From NCBI RefSeq assembly GCF_033097365.1, contig NZ_AP028461.1, positions 1,302,001-1,366,000 of the forward strand: a DNA stretch of 64,000 nucleotides. The letters run 5' to 3'. Shown here one piece after another: positions 32,073-41,221 of this stretch (positions are counted from its first letter, which is position 1; the number at the start of each line of letters is the position of its first letter). The notes beneath the pieces were generated by a model that saw nothing but the letters and a program-made list of their open reading frames with translations, was not told the DNA's origin and ran no database searches. The position numbers and the translations under genes are program-made. This stretch comes from Actinoplanes sichuanensis. GTDB taxonomy: Bacteria > Actinomycetota > Actinomycetes > Mycobacteriales > Micromonosporaceae.

Positions 32073-34739
32073 TCAGGTGGGGGCGCCTACCCGGAGGACC
32101 TCGGCCAGTCGGGCGCGGCGGCGTAGGGCTGCCTCGACTCGGATCAGTAGCGGGGCGGTGAGCAGGAACAACACTGCCACGGCGGCCAGGGCCGGCCACG
32201 GTAGGACCGTTGTCGGGTCGGTCACCTGGCCGGTGAGCAGGCGTAGCGCCAACGGGCCGGTGCTCAGGGCGGCCACCAGGATGCCGAGCGCCGGACCGCC
32301 GACAGCCGCGAGGAAAGCCACCGGCAACAGTTCGCCGACCGCGATCAGGCGGCCCTGACGCGGGGTGAGGCCCAGCGTCCGGAGGCGGCTCACCGTCAGC
32401 CAGCGGGCCGGTGCGCTCGCCGCCGCCGTCAACGCGAACGCGAGCAGGCCCGCCACCAGCAGGAACGCCGCGGTCGCCCAGGTCAGGCTGATCAGGCCGG
32501 AGACCAGGGGTGCGGCTCGTCGTGCCTTCGCGACCTCGGAACGGGAGACCGTCGACAGACCGGCGGTGGCCTCGGTGGCGCCGGGGCCGGTGACCCAGAT
32601 GGTGTTCGGTGGTTCGGTCAGGCCCGCCGCGACGTCGACGATCACCACCTCGGTGGCGCCCCCGACGGCCGGTGCCGCACCGGTGGCGGTCAGCCGTATC
32701 GCCGGTCTGCCCTGTTGAAGAATCTCCACCGTGCTGCCCTCGTGCAGGGCGCCGGTCGCGGAACGGACCAGGGCCTGCCCGCCGGTGAGCGCCGTCCCGG
32801 TGAAGGCGCGGCTGTCCACGATCACCAGCCGGGCCGGAGCCAGTTTGCCGTCGGCGACGATCCGCGCGGTGTCGGTGACGTGCCCGGTCAGGACCGAGGT
32901 CACCCCGGGAGCGGCGGCGATCCGACGGGCGGTCTCGGCGGCGTCGGAGGAGGCGGGTGAAGAAGGGGCGGAGGACGGCGAGGTGGCGAAAGGGGAAGAG
33001 GTGGACGCCAGGTCGACCCGGACGTCCGCGCCCACCGAATCCTGCGCGCCGCCTGCCAGGCCGCGGTCCACGGTCGTGGCGGTGACCAGCGCGAACGTCG
33101 CCAACGCGGCCGACGTGACGAGGGCGGCGACCGGCAGGGCCCGGCCGGACGTGGCGGACGCCTGCGCGGCACCGAACACGGCGAGCGGTCGGCGGGACCG
33201 CAACGCCTGCCACAGCACCAGTCGGGTGATCGGCGGCAGGAGGCGGACCAGCAGGATCGCCCCGGCCAGGACGGCGAGCGTGGGGGCCGGCACCGGCAGG
33301 CCGGAACCGACGCCGCGCTGGTTGAGCGCGATGATTCCGGCGATCGCGGCGATCACCACGGCGGCTTCGGCGGCGGCCCGGCGTAATGCGCCGGTGTGCT
33401 GCGCCCACCGGCGGGCCGACCGGTTGGCGGGCGACCTGCGGTCTCTGGTGGCCGAGGCGGCGTGCACGATGCCGTACGCCGGAACGGCCACGACCGCGGT
33501 GACCAGGACCGGCGCCACCCACGCCGTGGCGACACCGCCGGTGACCAGCAGCGCGACGGCACATCCGGCCCCGGCCGCGAGGACTGCCACGAACGCCGAC
33601 TCGACGAGGAGTTCCAGCCCGAGTGACGGGAGCGAGGCACCCCGCTGCCGGGCCAGTATCAGGGCCGCCGACCGGCGCCGGACCAGCAGGTCGGCGGCGA
33701 GCAGCAGCACCAGCACGGCCCCGGTCAGGATCGCGGCGAGCAGCACGGCCGCCTGGATTCCGGCCGTCTCGACCTGGGTGGTGACGTCGTCGAGGACCGA
33801 GTCGAGGTTGGTACGCCAGGTGGACGACGTGTCGACGGCGCTCGACGACGCGGATCGGGCCTGGAGGGTGACCACGGTGGCGTTGACCCGTCGGGCGGCC
33901 TCCCAGGTCAGGACGGCCGGGTCGGGGACGAACACCACGGTGCGCTGCAGTTCGTCCGGGGCGAACGCGAGCCGGGCGTCGGGCAGCGAGCCGGCGGTCA
34001 GCAGGCCACCGAACCGGGTCGTTCCGATGCCGTCGGCGCCGGCGGTCGGGTTGAGTAGCCACGGGGCTTCGGCCCAGGCCGGGTCGGCCGGATCGACGGG
34101 CCGGAAGATACCGCTGACCTGTACGTTCTTCGTGTTGCCCTTCTCGTCGGCGAGTTTCAGGAGTGCTCCCGGCCGTACCCCGAACCGGTTTGCCGCCGTC
34201 TCGGAGACGCCGACCTGGACCCGCCATGGTGGCCCGAACCATTCGATCTGGGCCGTGTCGTCGGCGGGCGCCGCCGGCGCCGTGCCGGCCGTCCAGGTGA
34301 CCAGCGGTCCGGCGCCGCCGGAGAGGTAGGCCATCCGGAAGGTCCGCAGCACGCTGCCGTCGGTGACCTTCAGGGTGGGGCTGGTGACGGCGGCGACGGG
34401 CGGGCGCAGCATGGTGCGTAGTTCCGGGCCGATCTCGTCGAGGGCGCGTAGCCGCAGGTCGTCGACGTCTTCGGCGAGGCGGGGCGCGCGGGCCCGGCCG
34501 GTCAGGGTGTCGTCGGGTTCCCAGCGGGCGGTGACGGTGATCTCGGCGCTGTCGCCGGCCCGGACGACGGCGTCGCGCACGGCGGCGTCGGCGGTTCGTT
34601 CCATCAGGCCCGGCACCGCTCCGGCGAGCACGCTGACCAGCAGAACCACCAGCGCGGACAGGGCCAGCGGCCCGGCGTCGGCTCGGAACCGACCGCGGAT
34701 CGAGGCCCCGTGCAGACCGGCTTCGAAGGGGGTGATCAT
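32073..34739 (-). CDS. FtsX-type ABC transporter permease A
   Basis: About 888 residues. A short cytoplasmic tail and a first helix (LALSALVVLLVSVLAGAVPG) lead into a large extracytoplasmic domain, followed by further membrane helices (AVLLAAILTGAVLVLLLAADLLV and others), with a second FtsX block at the C-terminus, as in MacB/LolC-type permeases with two FtsX units. ATG at 34739 overlaps the stop of permease B by 4 bp (ATGA). It is the last gene of a four-gene operon running down from 39314. The likely role is a mechanotransmission-type exporter or lipid/peptide transporter; substrate unknown. Confidence 0.85.
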   Translation of the reverse strand: MITPFEAGLHGASIRGRFRADAGPLALSALVVLLVSVLAGAVPGLMERTADAAVRDAVVRAGDSAEITVTARWEPDDTLTGRARAPRLAEDVDDLRLRALDEIGPELRTMLRPPVAAVTSPTLKVTDGSVLRTFRMAYLSGGAGPLVTWTAGTAPAAPADDTAQIEWFGPPWRVQVGVSETAANRFGVRPGALLKLADEKGNTKNVQVSGIFRPVDPADPAWAEAPWLLNPTAGADGIGTTRFGGLLTAGSLPDARLAFAPDELQRTVVFVPDPAVLTWEAARRVNATVVTLQARSASSSAVDTSSTWRTNLDSVLDDVTTQVETAGIQAAVLLAAILTGAVLVLLLAADLLVRRRSAALILARQRGASLPSLGLELLVESAFVAVLAAGAGCAVALLVTGGVATAWVAPVLVTAVVAVPAYGIVHAASATRDRRSPANRSARRWAQHTGALRRAAAEAAVVIAAIAGIIALNQRGVGSGLPVPAPTLAVLAGAILLVRLLPPITRLVLWQALRSRRPLAVFGAAQASATSGRALPVAALVTSAALATFALVTATTVDRGLAGGAQDSVGADVRVDLASTSSPFATSPSSAPSSPASSDAAETARRIAAAPGVTSVLTGHVTDTARIVADGKLAPARLVIVDSRAFTGTALTGGQALVRSATGALHEGSTVEILQQGRPAIRLTATGAAPAVGGATEVVIVDVAAGLTEPPNTIWVTGPGATEATAGLSTVSRSEVAKARRAAPLVSGLISLTWATAAFLLVAGLLAFALTAAASAPARWLTVSRLRTLGLTPRQGRLIAVGELLPVAFLAAVGGPALGILVAALSTGPLALRLLTGQVTDPTTVLPWPALAAVAVLFLLTAPLLIRVEAALRRRARLAEVLRVGAPT

Positions 34740-37732
34740 GAGGCGACCCTCAGGTGGGCGGCGTCGGCACGGCGGGACTGGATCACCACGACCGCGGTGA
34801 CGGCCAGCGCCGTGGCCGCGAACAGCAGCGCCAGCAGGGCCGCCTCGGCGGGCCACGGCCAGGTCGGGGCGACCGCCGGAACCGGCACACCGCCGGTCTC
34901 GGCGCGTACCAGCAGGGGGCTGACCAGCCAGGTCGCGGCGGCGCCGACGGCCGTCCCGGCGATGAGCATCGGCAGCAGGACGACGGTGTGCTGGCCGAGC
35001 AGGGTGGTCCGGATGTCGCGGCGGGTCATCCCCAGGCCGCGGAGCCGGGCCACCTCCACCGCGCGGGCCTGCAGGTCGCAGGTGACGTGCAGGACCAGTC
35101 CGGCCAGCAGCAGCAACACCGCGGCCGGTACCAGCAGGCGCAGTGCTCCGGGCAGGGCGGCCGGGACCGGTCCGGTGGTCAGTCGCGCGGCTTCGCCCGT
35201 ACGGGTGCGGATGTCTCCGAGATGGAGTCCCTCGGCGGCCGAGGCGTCGGTGGCCCCGGTGACCCACCAGGCGTCGATGGGGAATTGGGGTTCGCCGCGG
35301 GCCAGCAGGGCGCGGGAGACGGTGTCGAGGTCGGCGGCGATCGCGGGAGCGCCGGGCGCGGCCGGGACCGATTCGGTGACCTTATCGATCCGCACCGGAA
35401 CGGTGGCCAACCCGACCAGGATGTCGAGCTGGTCGCCCGGGGCGACCGACAGTTGGGAAGCGAGCATCGCGGAGACGGTGACCGGCACCGGTCCGGGGTC
35501 GGGGAACGCGGTCGCCACCAGCCGCCGGGCCGCGTCGGGTGGACCGCCGAGGGCGACGTCGGCGGTGAAGCGGAGCGACGAGCCGTTGGTGGTGACCGTC
35601 GGTGACCGCAGCTGCCCGGAGTACGGCTCGGCGGACGCCGCGGTCCAGCCGTCGCCGCCCGGTACCGACAGGTCGACGGTGATGTCGCTGGTCCGGACGC
35701 TGTCGTAGGCGAACTCGTCGGCGGTGACCGGCAGCATCACGGCGATCAGCCGCATCCCGTCGATCGGAACGCAGTCCGGCAGCCGGTGCGGGCGCCCGTC
35801 GAGCCGGATCGCCGGTGCGGTGCACGCGGTCCGCAGGCCGCTGGAGTCCTCGAGGACGAGCTGTGGGGTCACCGACAGCGGGTCCGGGCCGGTCGCCTGC
35901 CCGGTGACGGTGAGCGCGGCACCCGCCGGGAGTGCGATGCCGGGTGTGGTGCCCGCCCCGCGGACCGCGACCAGGCGTGGCGGTTCGTCGCCGCCACCGA
36001 TCCACTGCCCGATCGCGACGCCCCGGTTCACCGCCGGCCGAGCCTGGCCGCCGGTCGCCAGGGACACCTCGGCGCCCTGCCCGGCGACCGCCGGCGCGCC
36101 CAGGGTCAGCACCAGGTCGGAGCCGACGGCGAGGTTCGCCTGGTCGAGCTGGGACCGGTGCCAGGTCGCGTCGAACGCCACCGCGAACGTCGCCGCCGCG
36201 CAGCCCAGGGTGACGAGCAGCCCGGCGGCGACGGCCCGCGGCCGACGTGCGGCTTCGGACATCGCCAGCGGCAGGGCCAGCCCGGGCGCGCGGCTCGCCC
36301 ACCGGTCGGCGGCCCGCAGGGCGGGTGGGGCCAGGCGCAGTGCGATCACGCAGCCGCCGGCCAGCAGCAGGGCCGGGACCAGCACCCGGACCAGGTCGAT
36401 CCGGGCGTCGGCGCCACCGGACCGGGCCGAGAACCAGGCGCCCACGGCCAGCGCGACCAGTGCCACGTCGGCGCCGGAGCGGGCCAGGCCGGACCGGGCC
36501 GGTGTCGGCAGGAACAGCAGCGCGGCGCCGATCATCACGGCGAGCAGCTGTGGCCCGCTCACCACCGGCTCGGTGGCCAGACCGGCGTCGGTGAGCGGTG
36601 GCAGGTGGGTGAGAGCGGCGTGCGCCAGCGACGACAGTGGTAGCGCGACGGCCACCGCCAGCCCGGCGAGCAGCGCGGATTCGGCGACCGCGAGCCCGGT
36701 CAGCTGGACGCGGCTGGTCCCGGCGGCGGACAGCAGCGCCGTCTCGGCCGCCCGGACGTCCGCGGTCAGTCGGCCGGCCAGGCGCAGCGCGGCCGCGGTG
36801 AGCACCGCGCCGAGCACGGCGACGGCCAGCACGGCCGACGACGTCACCCGCTGCTGGCGTTCGGTGGCGGCCAGCGTCGACGGCAGCCGGGACGCGATCC
36901 GCTCGATCTGCACCCGTTCGCCGAGCACCGCCGACAGCCGCCGGTCGGCTTCGCGTACCCCCTGGCTGAGCCGGTCCAGGTCACGAGGGCTGGACACGGA
37001 CAGGTCGGGCCGGACGGTGACCTCCAGGCGGCTCATCGTCGAGCCGCCGGCCAGCAGGTCCCGGTAGTCCATCAGGAACGGCCCGAACGCCTGCGCGGTA
37101 CGCAGCGCCGAACCGTCCCGGTAGTCGGCCACGTAGCCGGCGCCTTCCAGCGGGTCGCGTTCCCAGCCGCCGCCGGCCTGCGGCCGGACCACGCCGACCA
37201 CGGTCACGGTCAGTTCGGGCGCCGGGTCACGGATCAGTTCCACACCGAGTCGCACCCGGCTGCCGGGTCGCACGCCGAGCGCCTTCGCGGTGCGTTCCAG
37301 CAGCACCGTCTCGCCCGCGCCGGGGCGCGGCCATCGACCGGTCACCAGACTCGCGCGATCCGTCAGGTTCTCCACCCCGGAGAGGTACGCCAGACCCTGC
37401 GCCCCCGCCGACCCGATCGCAACGGGCCGCATCGCCGTCGACATCCGCCCCACCGGTTCACCGCCGAACGGTGCCAACGCCTCCCGCAGCACCGAGCGGG
37501 TGTCCCGGTCGACCGACGCCACGTCGCCCGGCGCGATGGTCACGGTGTAGGCGGTGACCTCGGTCGAGGCCGGAACGGCCCGGGCGGCGGCGACTTCGAG
37601 GGCCCGATCGGAGGTACGGGTGACCAGCAGCGCGCACACGCCGAGCAGGGTCGCCCCGACCGTGACGACCGCCAGCACCGCGGCCAGCAGCGGCCACTGG
37701 GCGCGGGCCCGCCGGAGGATGAGGGTCCGCAC
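34736..37732 (-). CDS. FtsX-type ABC transporter permease B
   Basis: 998 residues. First helix WPLLAAVLAVVTVGATLLGVCALLV, a long extracytoplasmic domain, a central group of helices (SAVLAVAVLGAVLTAAALRLAG; LLAVMIGAALLFLP) and a C-terminal FtsX block with ARAVEVARLRGLGMTRRDIR, the coupling-helix region contacted by the ATPase. It lies 2 bp after the second ATPase gene and overlaps permease A by 4 bp. Permeases A and B are similar in layout and probably pair as a heterodimer. Confidence 0.87.
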   Translation of the reverse strand: MRTLILRRARAQWPLLAAVLAVVTVGATLLGVCALLVTRTSDRALEVAAARAVPASTEVTAYTVTIAPGDVASVDRDTRSVLREALAPFGGEPVGRMSTAMRPVAIGSAGAQGLAYLSGVENLTDRASLVTGRWPRPGAGETVLLERTAKALGVRPGSRVRLGVELIRDPAPELTVTVVGVVRPQAGGGWERDPLEGAGYVADYRDGSALRTAQAFGPFLMDYRDLLAGGSTMSRLEVTVRPDLSVSSPRDLDRLSQGVREADRRLSAVLGERVQIERIASRLPSTLAATERQQRVTSSAVLAVAVLGAVLTAAALRLAGRLTADVRAAETALLSAAGTSRVQLTGLAVAESALLAGLAVAVALPLSSLAHAALTHLPPLTDAGLATEPVVSGPQLLAVMIGAALLFLPTPARSGLARSGADVALVALAVGAWFSARSGGADARIDLVRVLVPALLLAGGCVIALRLAPPALRAADRWASRAPGLALPLAMSEAARRPRAVAAGLLVTLGCAAATFAVAFDATWHRSQLDQANLAVGSDLVLTLGAPAVAGQGAEVSLATGGQARPAVNRGVAIGQWIGGGDEPPRLVAVRGAGTTPGIALPAGAALTVTGQATGPDPLSVTPQLVLEDSSGLRTACTAPAIRLDGRPHRLPDCVPIDGMRLIAVMLPVTADEFAYDSVRTSDITVDLSVPGGDGWTAASAEPYSGQLRSPTVTTNGSSLRFTADVALGGPPDAARRLVATAFPDPGPVPVTVSAMLASQLSVAPGDQLDILVGLATVPVRIDKVTESVPAAPGAPAIAADLDTVSRALLARGEPQFPIDAWWVTGATDASAAEGLHLGDIRTRTGEAARLTTGPVPAALPGALRLLVPAAVLLLLAGLVLHVTCDLQARAVEVARLRGLGMTRRDIRTTLLGQHTVVLLPMLIAGTAVGAAATWLVSPLLVRAETGGVPVPAVAPTWPWPAEAALLALLFAATALAVTAVVVIQSRRADAAHLRVAS

Positions 37733-37734
37733 GG

Positions 37735-38409
37735 CTACGCGTCGACCCGGCCGTCGCTGATCCGGATCACCCGGTCGGCCAGCGCCATCATCACCGGGTC
37801 GTGGGTGGACACCAGTGCGGTGACCCCTTCCGACTCGACGACCGCCCGCAGCAGTGCCATCACCGACCGGCCGGTCTCGGCGTCGAGCTGTCCGGTCGGC
37901 TCGTCGGCGATCAGCAGTCGTGGTGAGGCGGCCAGGGCCCGGGCGATGGCGACCCGCTGCTGCTGGCCGCCGGACATCTCACCGGGCCGCTGGTCGGCGT
38001 GATCGGCCAGCCCGACCAGGTCGAGCAGCAGCGCCACCCGCTTCTCCCGGTCGGCGGTCGGGGTGCGGGCCAGCCGCAGGGGCGCGCCCACGTTCTCGGC
38101 CGCGGACAGCACCGGGATCAGGCCGAACGTCTGGAATACGTACGACACCCGCTCCCGTCGCAGCCGGGACAGCCCGTCCTCGCCGAGGGCGGTCACCTCG
38201 GCGCCGTCGACGACGACCGAGCCCTCGTCCGGCCGGTCGAGTCCGCCGACCACGTTGAGCAGGGTCGTCTTGCCGGAGCCGGACCGTCCGACGAGGGCGA
38301 CCATGGTGCCCGCCTCGACGTCGAAGGAGACGCCGCGCAGCGCGTGCACGGTGGCCGGGCCGCTACCGAACCGCCGGTGCACGTCACGCACCGACACCAG
38401 GGCCGTCAC
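37735..38409 (-). CDS. ABC transporter ATP-binding protein (MacB/LolD type)
   Basis: 224 residues. Walker A GRSGSGKTT near 40, Q-loop VFQTFGLIP, signature MSGGQQQRVAIARALA, Walker B LLIADEPTGQLD, H-loop VSTHDP. The LolD/MacB hallmark is the ADEPTGxLD Walker B. GTG/ATG start at 38409 overlaps the stop of the AbrB-tailed ATPase by 4 bp. It energises one or both FtsX permeases downstream. Confidence 0.9.
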   Translation of the reverse strand: MTALVSVRDVHRRFGSGPATVHALRGVSFDVEAGTMVALVGRSGSGKTTLLNVVGGLDRPDEGSVVVDGAEVTALGEDGLSRLRRERVSYVFQTFGLIPVLSAAENVGAPLRLARTPTADREKRVALLLDLVGLADHADQRPGEMSGGQQQRVAIARALAASPRLLIADEPTGQLDAETGRSVMALLRAVVESEGVTALVSTHDPVMMALADRVIRISDGRVDA

Positions 38410-39314
38410 GACGGGTCCGGGTGGATCGTCACGTGGTCGGCCTCCAACGCCAGCCGGACCCGCCTGGTCAGGTCCAGTGCCTCCCGGTACTCGCGGGGGA
38501 TCTGCACCCGCCCGGCCCGGTCCATCACCGCGTACTCCTCGGCGATCACGTGGGTGTCCCCGTTCGACGACGTCTCGGTGCGGCGCAGCACCTCACTGCT
38601 GGTCCGGCCGTCCCGGATGGCGACCGTGCGTTCGACCTGGCCGCTGACCCCGGGGTCGTGGGTGACGACCACGACGGTCACCCCGAACTCCCGATTGACG
38701 TGCCGTAGTGCCTCGAACACCCCGGCCGACGTGGTGGTGTCGAGTTCGCCGGTCGGTTCGTCGGCGAACAGCACCCGCGGCTGGTTGGCCATCGCCACCG
38801 CGATCGCGACCCGTTGCTGTTGACCGCCGGACATCTGGCCCGGTCTCCGGTCGGCGCAGTCGCCGACGTCGAGGGCGGCGAGCAGCTCGTCGGCGCGAGC
38901 GCGGCGCTCACGGGCCGGTCGGCGGGCGGCGACCATCGGCATCTCGATCACCTCGCGCGAGGTGAGGTACGGGATCAGGTTCGACGCCGTCTGCTGTCGG
39001 ACGAACCCGACGGTGTGCCGCCGGTAGCGGACCCGGTCGCTGCGGGACATGGCGAGCAGATCCGCGTCGCCGACCCGGGCGCGGCCGGCGGTCGGCGCGT
39101 CGATGCCGGCCAGGATGGACAGCAGGGTCGACTTGCCGGACCCGGAGGCGCCCACCACGGCGATCATCTCGCCCGCGTTGACCAGCAGGTCCAGCCCTTG
39201 CAGGGCCTGCACCTCGATCGACCCGGTCTGGTAGATGCGGACCAGGTTGTCGCAGACGATCAGCGCGTCCCGCCCGAACTCCGCGGCCCGCGCCGGCGGT
39301 TGAGGCAACGACAC
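38406..39314 (-). CDS. ABC transporter ATP-binding protein with C-terminal AbrB-like domain
   Basis: About 302 residues, first gene of the operon. The ATPase has Walker A GASGSGKST, signature MSGGQQQRVAIAVAMA, Walker B VLFADEPTGELD and VVTHDP. Unlike the neighbouring ATPase it carries about 50 extra C-terminal residues, EEYAVMDRAGRVQIPREYRE then LDLTRRVRLALEADHVTI, which match the swapped-hairpin SpoVT/AbrB pattern (GRVQIPxxYR). Such a domain normally binds DNA or dimerises. GTG at 39314 is preferred because of GGGGGA just upstream; GTG 39332 is the alternative. Confidence 0.87.
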   Translation of the reverse strand: MSLPQPPARAAEFGRDALIVCDNLVRIYQTGSIEVQALQGLDLLVNAGEMIAVVGASGSGKSTLLSILAGIDAPTAGRARVGDADLLAMSRSDRVRYRRHTVGFVRQQTASNLIPYLTSREVIEMPMVAARRPARERRARADELLAALDVGDCADRRPGQMSGGQQQRVAIAVAMANQPRVLFADEPTGELDTTTSAGVFEALRHVNREFGVTVVVVTHDPGVSGQVERTVAIRDGRTSSEVLRRTETSSNGDTHVIAEEYAVMDRAGRVQIPREYREALDLTRRVRLALEADHVTIHPDPS

Positions 39315-39360
39315 GGAAGTCCCCCGACTCACGTTCCGGACAGATCTTGGGCGTGCCTAT

Positions 39361-39903
39361 CTAACGTTTCACAGCACCGTCCGTCAACCGCCGCATGCGC
39401 AGGCTCCGGATGTGGTCGTCCTCGCGGGACAGCGTCGCCCGTACCGTATCCATGGGTTGAAAGCCCCTCGCCCGGTAGAAACCGATGCCGCCGGAGTCGC
39501 CGAGGAACACCGACACCCACATCTCGGTGCCGCCCGCCGCCCGGATCTGCTCGGTCACCCGGTCCAGCAGCAGTGTGCCCAGGCCGCGGCCGCGTTCGTC
39601 GGACTCCAGGTAGATGAGCGACAGCTCGCCCGTCGCCGGGTCGGTCATGCCGCCGCCGGCCGCACCGAGGACCCGGCCGTCCTCCTCGACGACCTGGTAG
39701 CCGAACCAGTCCGGCAGTGCCGGCGCGATGTCCCGGGCGATCCGCGCCTCGCTGTAGAACTCGGCCACGCTGCGGTTGATGTACCCCTCGGGCAGCAGGT
39801 CGCGGTACGCGTTGCGGTACGCCGTGGAGCAGATCCGGGTGATGGCGGCCGCGTCGGCGGCGACGGCGGGACGGACGACGGCGGTGATTGATGATCCAGG
39901 CAC
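39361..39903 (-). CDS. GNAT-family N-acetyltransferase
   Basis: 180 residues. The GNAT core is seen as IYLESDERGRGLGTLLLDRV (acetyl-CoA-binding R/Q-x-x-G-x-G/A loop) and GIGFYRARGFQPM at the C-terminal strand. N-terminal VRPAVAADAAAITRIC is the usual opening strand. GTG start at 39903; the gene ends 46 bp before the ABC operon's outer start codon, on the same strand, so it may be read into that operon. Substrate unknown. Confidence 0.85.
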   Translation of the reverse strand: MPGSSITAVVRPAVAADAAAITRICSTAYRNAYRDLLPEGYINRSVAEFYSEARIARDIAPALPDWFGYQVVEEDGRVLGAAGGGMTDPATGELSLIYLESDERGRGLGTLLLDRVTEQIRAAGGTEMWVSVFLGDSGGIGFYRARGFQPMDTVRATLSREDDHIRSLRMRRLTDGAVKR

Positions 39904-39950
39904 GCCCGCAAGATTAATGGGCGTTCATGCGCGGAGGCCTTGCCCAAATC

Positions 39951-39967
39951 ATCTTAGTCATTAAGAT
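39951..39967. promoter_or_regulatory. inverted repeat, candidate operator before the FAD monooxygenase
   Basis: ATCTTA and TAAGAT are separated by GTCAT. The site is 7 bp before the monooxygenase start and 48 bp from the divergent GNAT start, and is AT-rich in a GC-rich context. The co-transcribed MarR gene is the natural regulator. Confidence 0.5.
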
Positions 39968-39973
39968 AACCGC

Positions 39974-41221
39974 GTGCGCACATCGACTGACTTCTCAGTG
40001 GCGATCGCCGGCGCCGGCCTCTCCGGGCTCTGCCTCGCCCAGTACCTGATGCGTTCCGGCATCGACGTGCACGTCTACGAGCGCGACCAGAGTCCCTTCG
40101 TCCGGCAGCAGGGCTACCGGATCATCCTCGACCGGCACGGCCTCGAAGCACTGCGCGTGAGCCTGCCCCGCCCGCTGTACCGCCTGGCGTTGGCCACCGG
40201 CGACGAGCCCGGCGGGCGGTTGCGCTTCACCGACCGGCGGCTGCGGGACGCGTTCACCATCACCTTCAAGGTCGAGCCGGACTCGACCCGCCAGGTCGAC
40301 CGGGCGACCCTGCGCTCGATCCTGATGACCGGACTGGACGGGCGGATCCACTACGGCCGGGCCGCCGCGGCCGTCGACACCGGCGGACCGGCCGGGCTGC
40401 GACTGCGGTTCACCGACGGTGCGTCCGTCCCGGCGACCGTCGTGGTGGGCGCCGACGGTGTCGGTTCGGCCCTGCGCGCGCAACTCATGCCCGAGGCCGA
40501 CCCGGTGAACACCCCGATGGCGGGCATCTACGGTCGATCGCCACTGTGGCGCGACGGCTGGAGTGTCATCCCGGACGCGCTGCGTACCAGCGGCGTCCTG
40601 TCCATCGCCGACCGGCCGGGCCGGGCCTTCTTCTTCACCTCCATGCGGTTCGGCGAGAGCCCGCGGGAGGCGTTCGCCCGCGTCGTCCCAGGTGCGTACG
40701 CGCCGACCGCCCACGACTACGTGATGTGGGGGCTGCTGCTGCGTCAGGACGAGGTGCCGGTCGCCGCCCGTGGGGACCTGCTGGCCCTACGCGACCTGGC
40801 CGTCCGCAACAGCGAGGACTTCCACCCCCTGGTCCGGAGACTGGTCGGCACCGGTGAACTGGACACCACCGTCCTCAACCTCTTCGCCACCGGCTCCCGG
40901 CCGCGCCAGTGGGCGGTGCCCCGGGCGACGCTGATGGGTGACGCCGTGCACGTCATGCCGCCGTTCGGCGCCCAGGGCGGCAACACCGCGCTGCGAGACG
41001 CCGTGGTGCTCGGTCGCCGGCTCGCCGAGGCCCGGGCCGACGGCACGCCGGTGGAGGAGGTGATCGCCGGCTATCAGGACGAGATGGTGCCCTACGCGTT
41101 CCGTGCCGTGGACACGGCGGCCGGTCTGATGCGCCGCCTCACCGGGGGCGCGGCGGCGCCGCACTGGGTGCTGACCCGCGTGTTACCTCGGCTGCACCGG
41201 GTGACCGTGCCCGAGGCATGA
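39974..41221 (+). CDS. FAD-dependent aromatic-type monooxygenase
   Basis: 415 residues of the PHBH/TetX fold. The FAD-binding GxGxxG is VAIAGAGLSGLCLAQYL; the middle DG motif is VVVGADGVGSALR near 160; the C-terminal flavin motif is LMGDAVHVMPPFGAQGGN. No signal peptide. Likely a single-component hydroxylase using NADPH. Some members inactivate antibiotics (TetX, rifampicin monooxygenase); others hydroxylate aromatics. The MarR regulator follows with a 4-bp overlap (ATGA), which suggests substrate-induced control. GTG start at 39974, nearly adjoining the operator, so the leader is very short. Confidence 0.85.
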   Translation: MRTSTDFSVAIAGAGLSGLCLAQYLMRSGIDVHVYERDQSPFVRQQGYRIILDRHGLEALRVSLPRPLYRLALATGDEPGGRLRFTDRRLRDAFTITFKVEPDSTRQVDRATLRSILMTGLDGRIHYGRAAAAVDTGGPAGLRLRFTDGASVPATVVVGADGVGSALRAQLMPEADPVNTPMAGIYGRSPLWRDGWSVIPDALRTSGVLSIADRPGRAFFFTSMRFGESPREAFARVVPGAYAPTAHDYVMWGLLLRQDEVPVAARGDLLALRDLAVRNSEDFHPLVRRLVGTGELDTTVLNLFATGSRPRQWAVPRATLMGDAVHVMPPFGAQGGNTALRDAVVLGRRLAEARADGTPVEEVIAGYQDEMVPYAFRAVDTAAGLMRRLTGGAAAPHWVLTRVLPRLHRVTVPEA

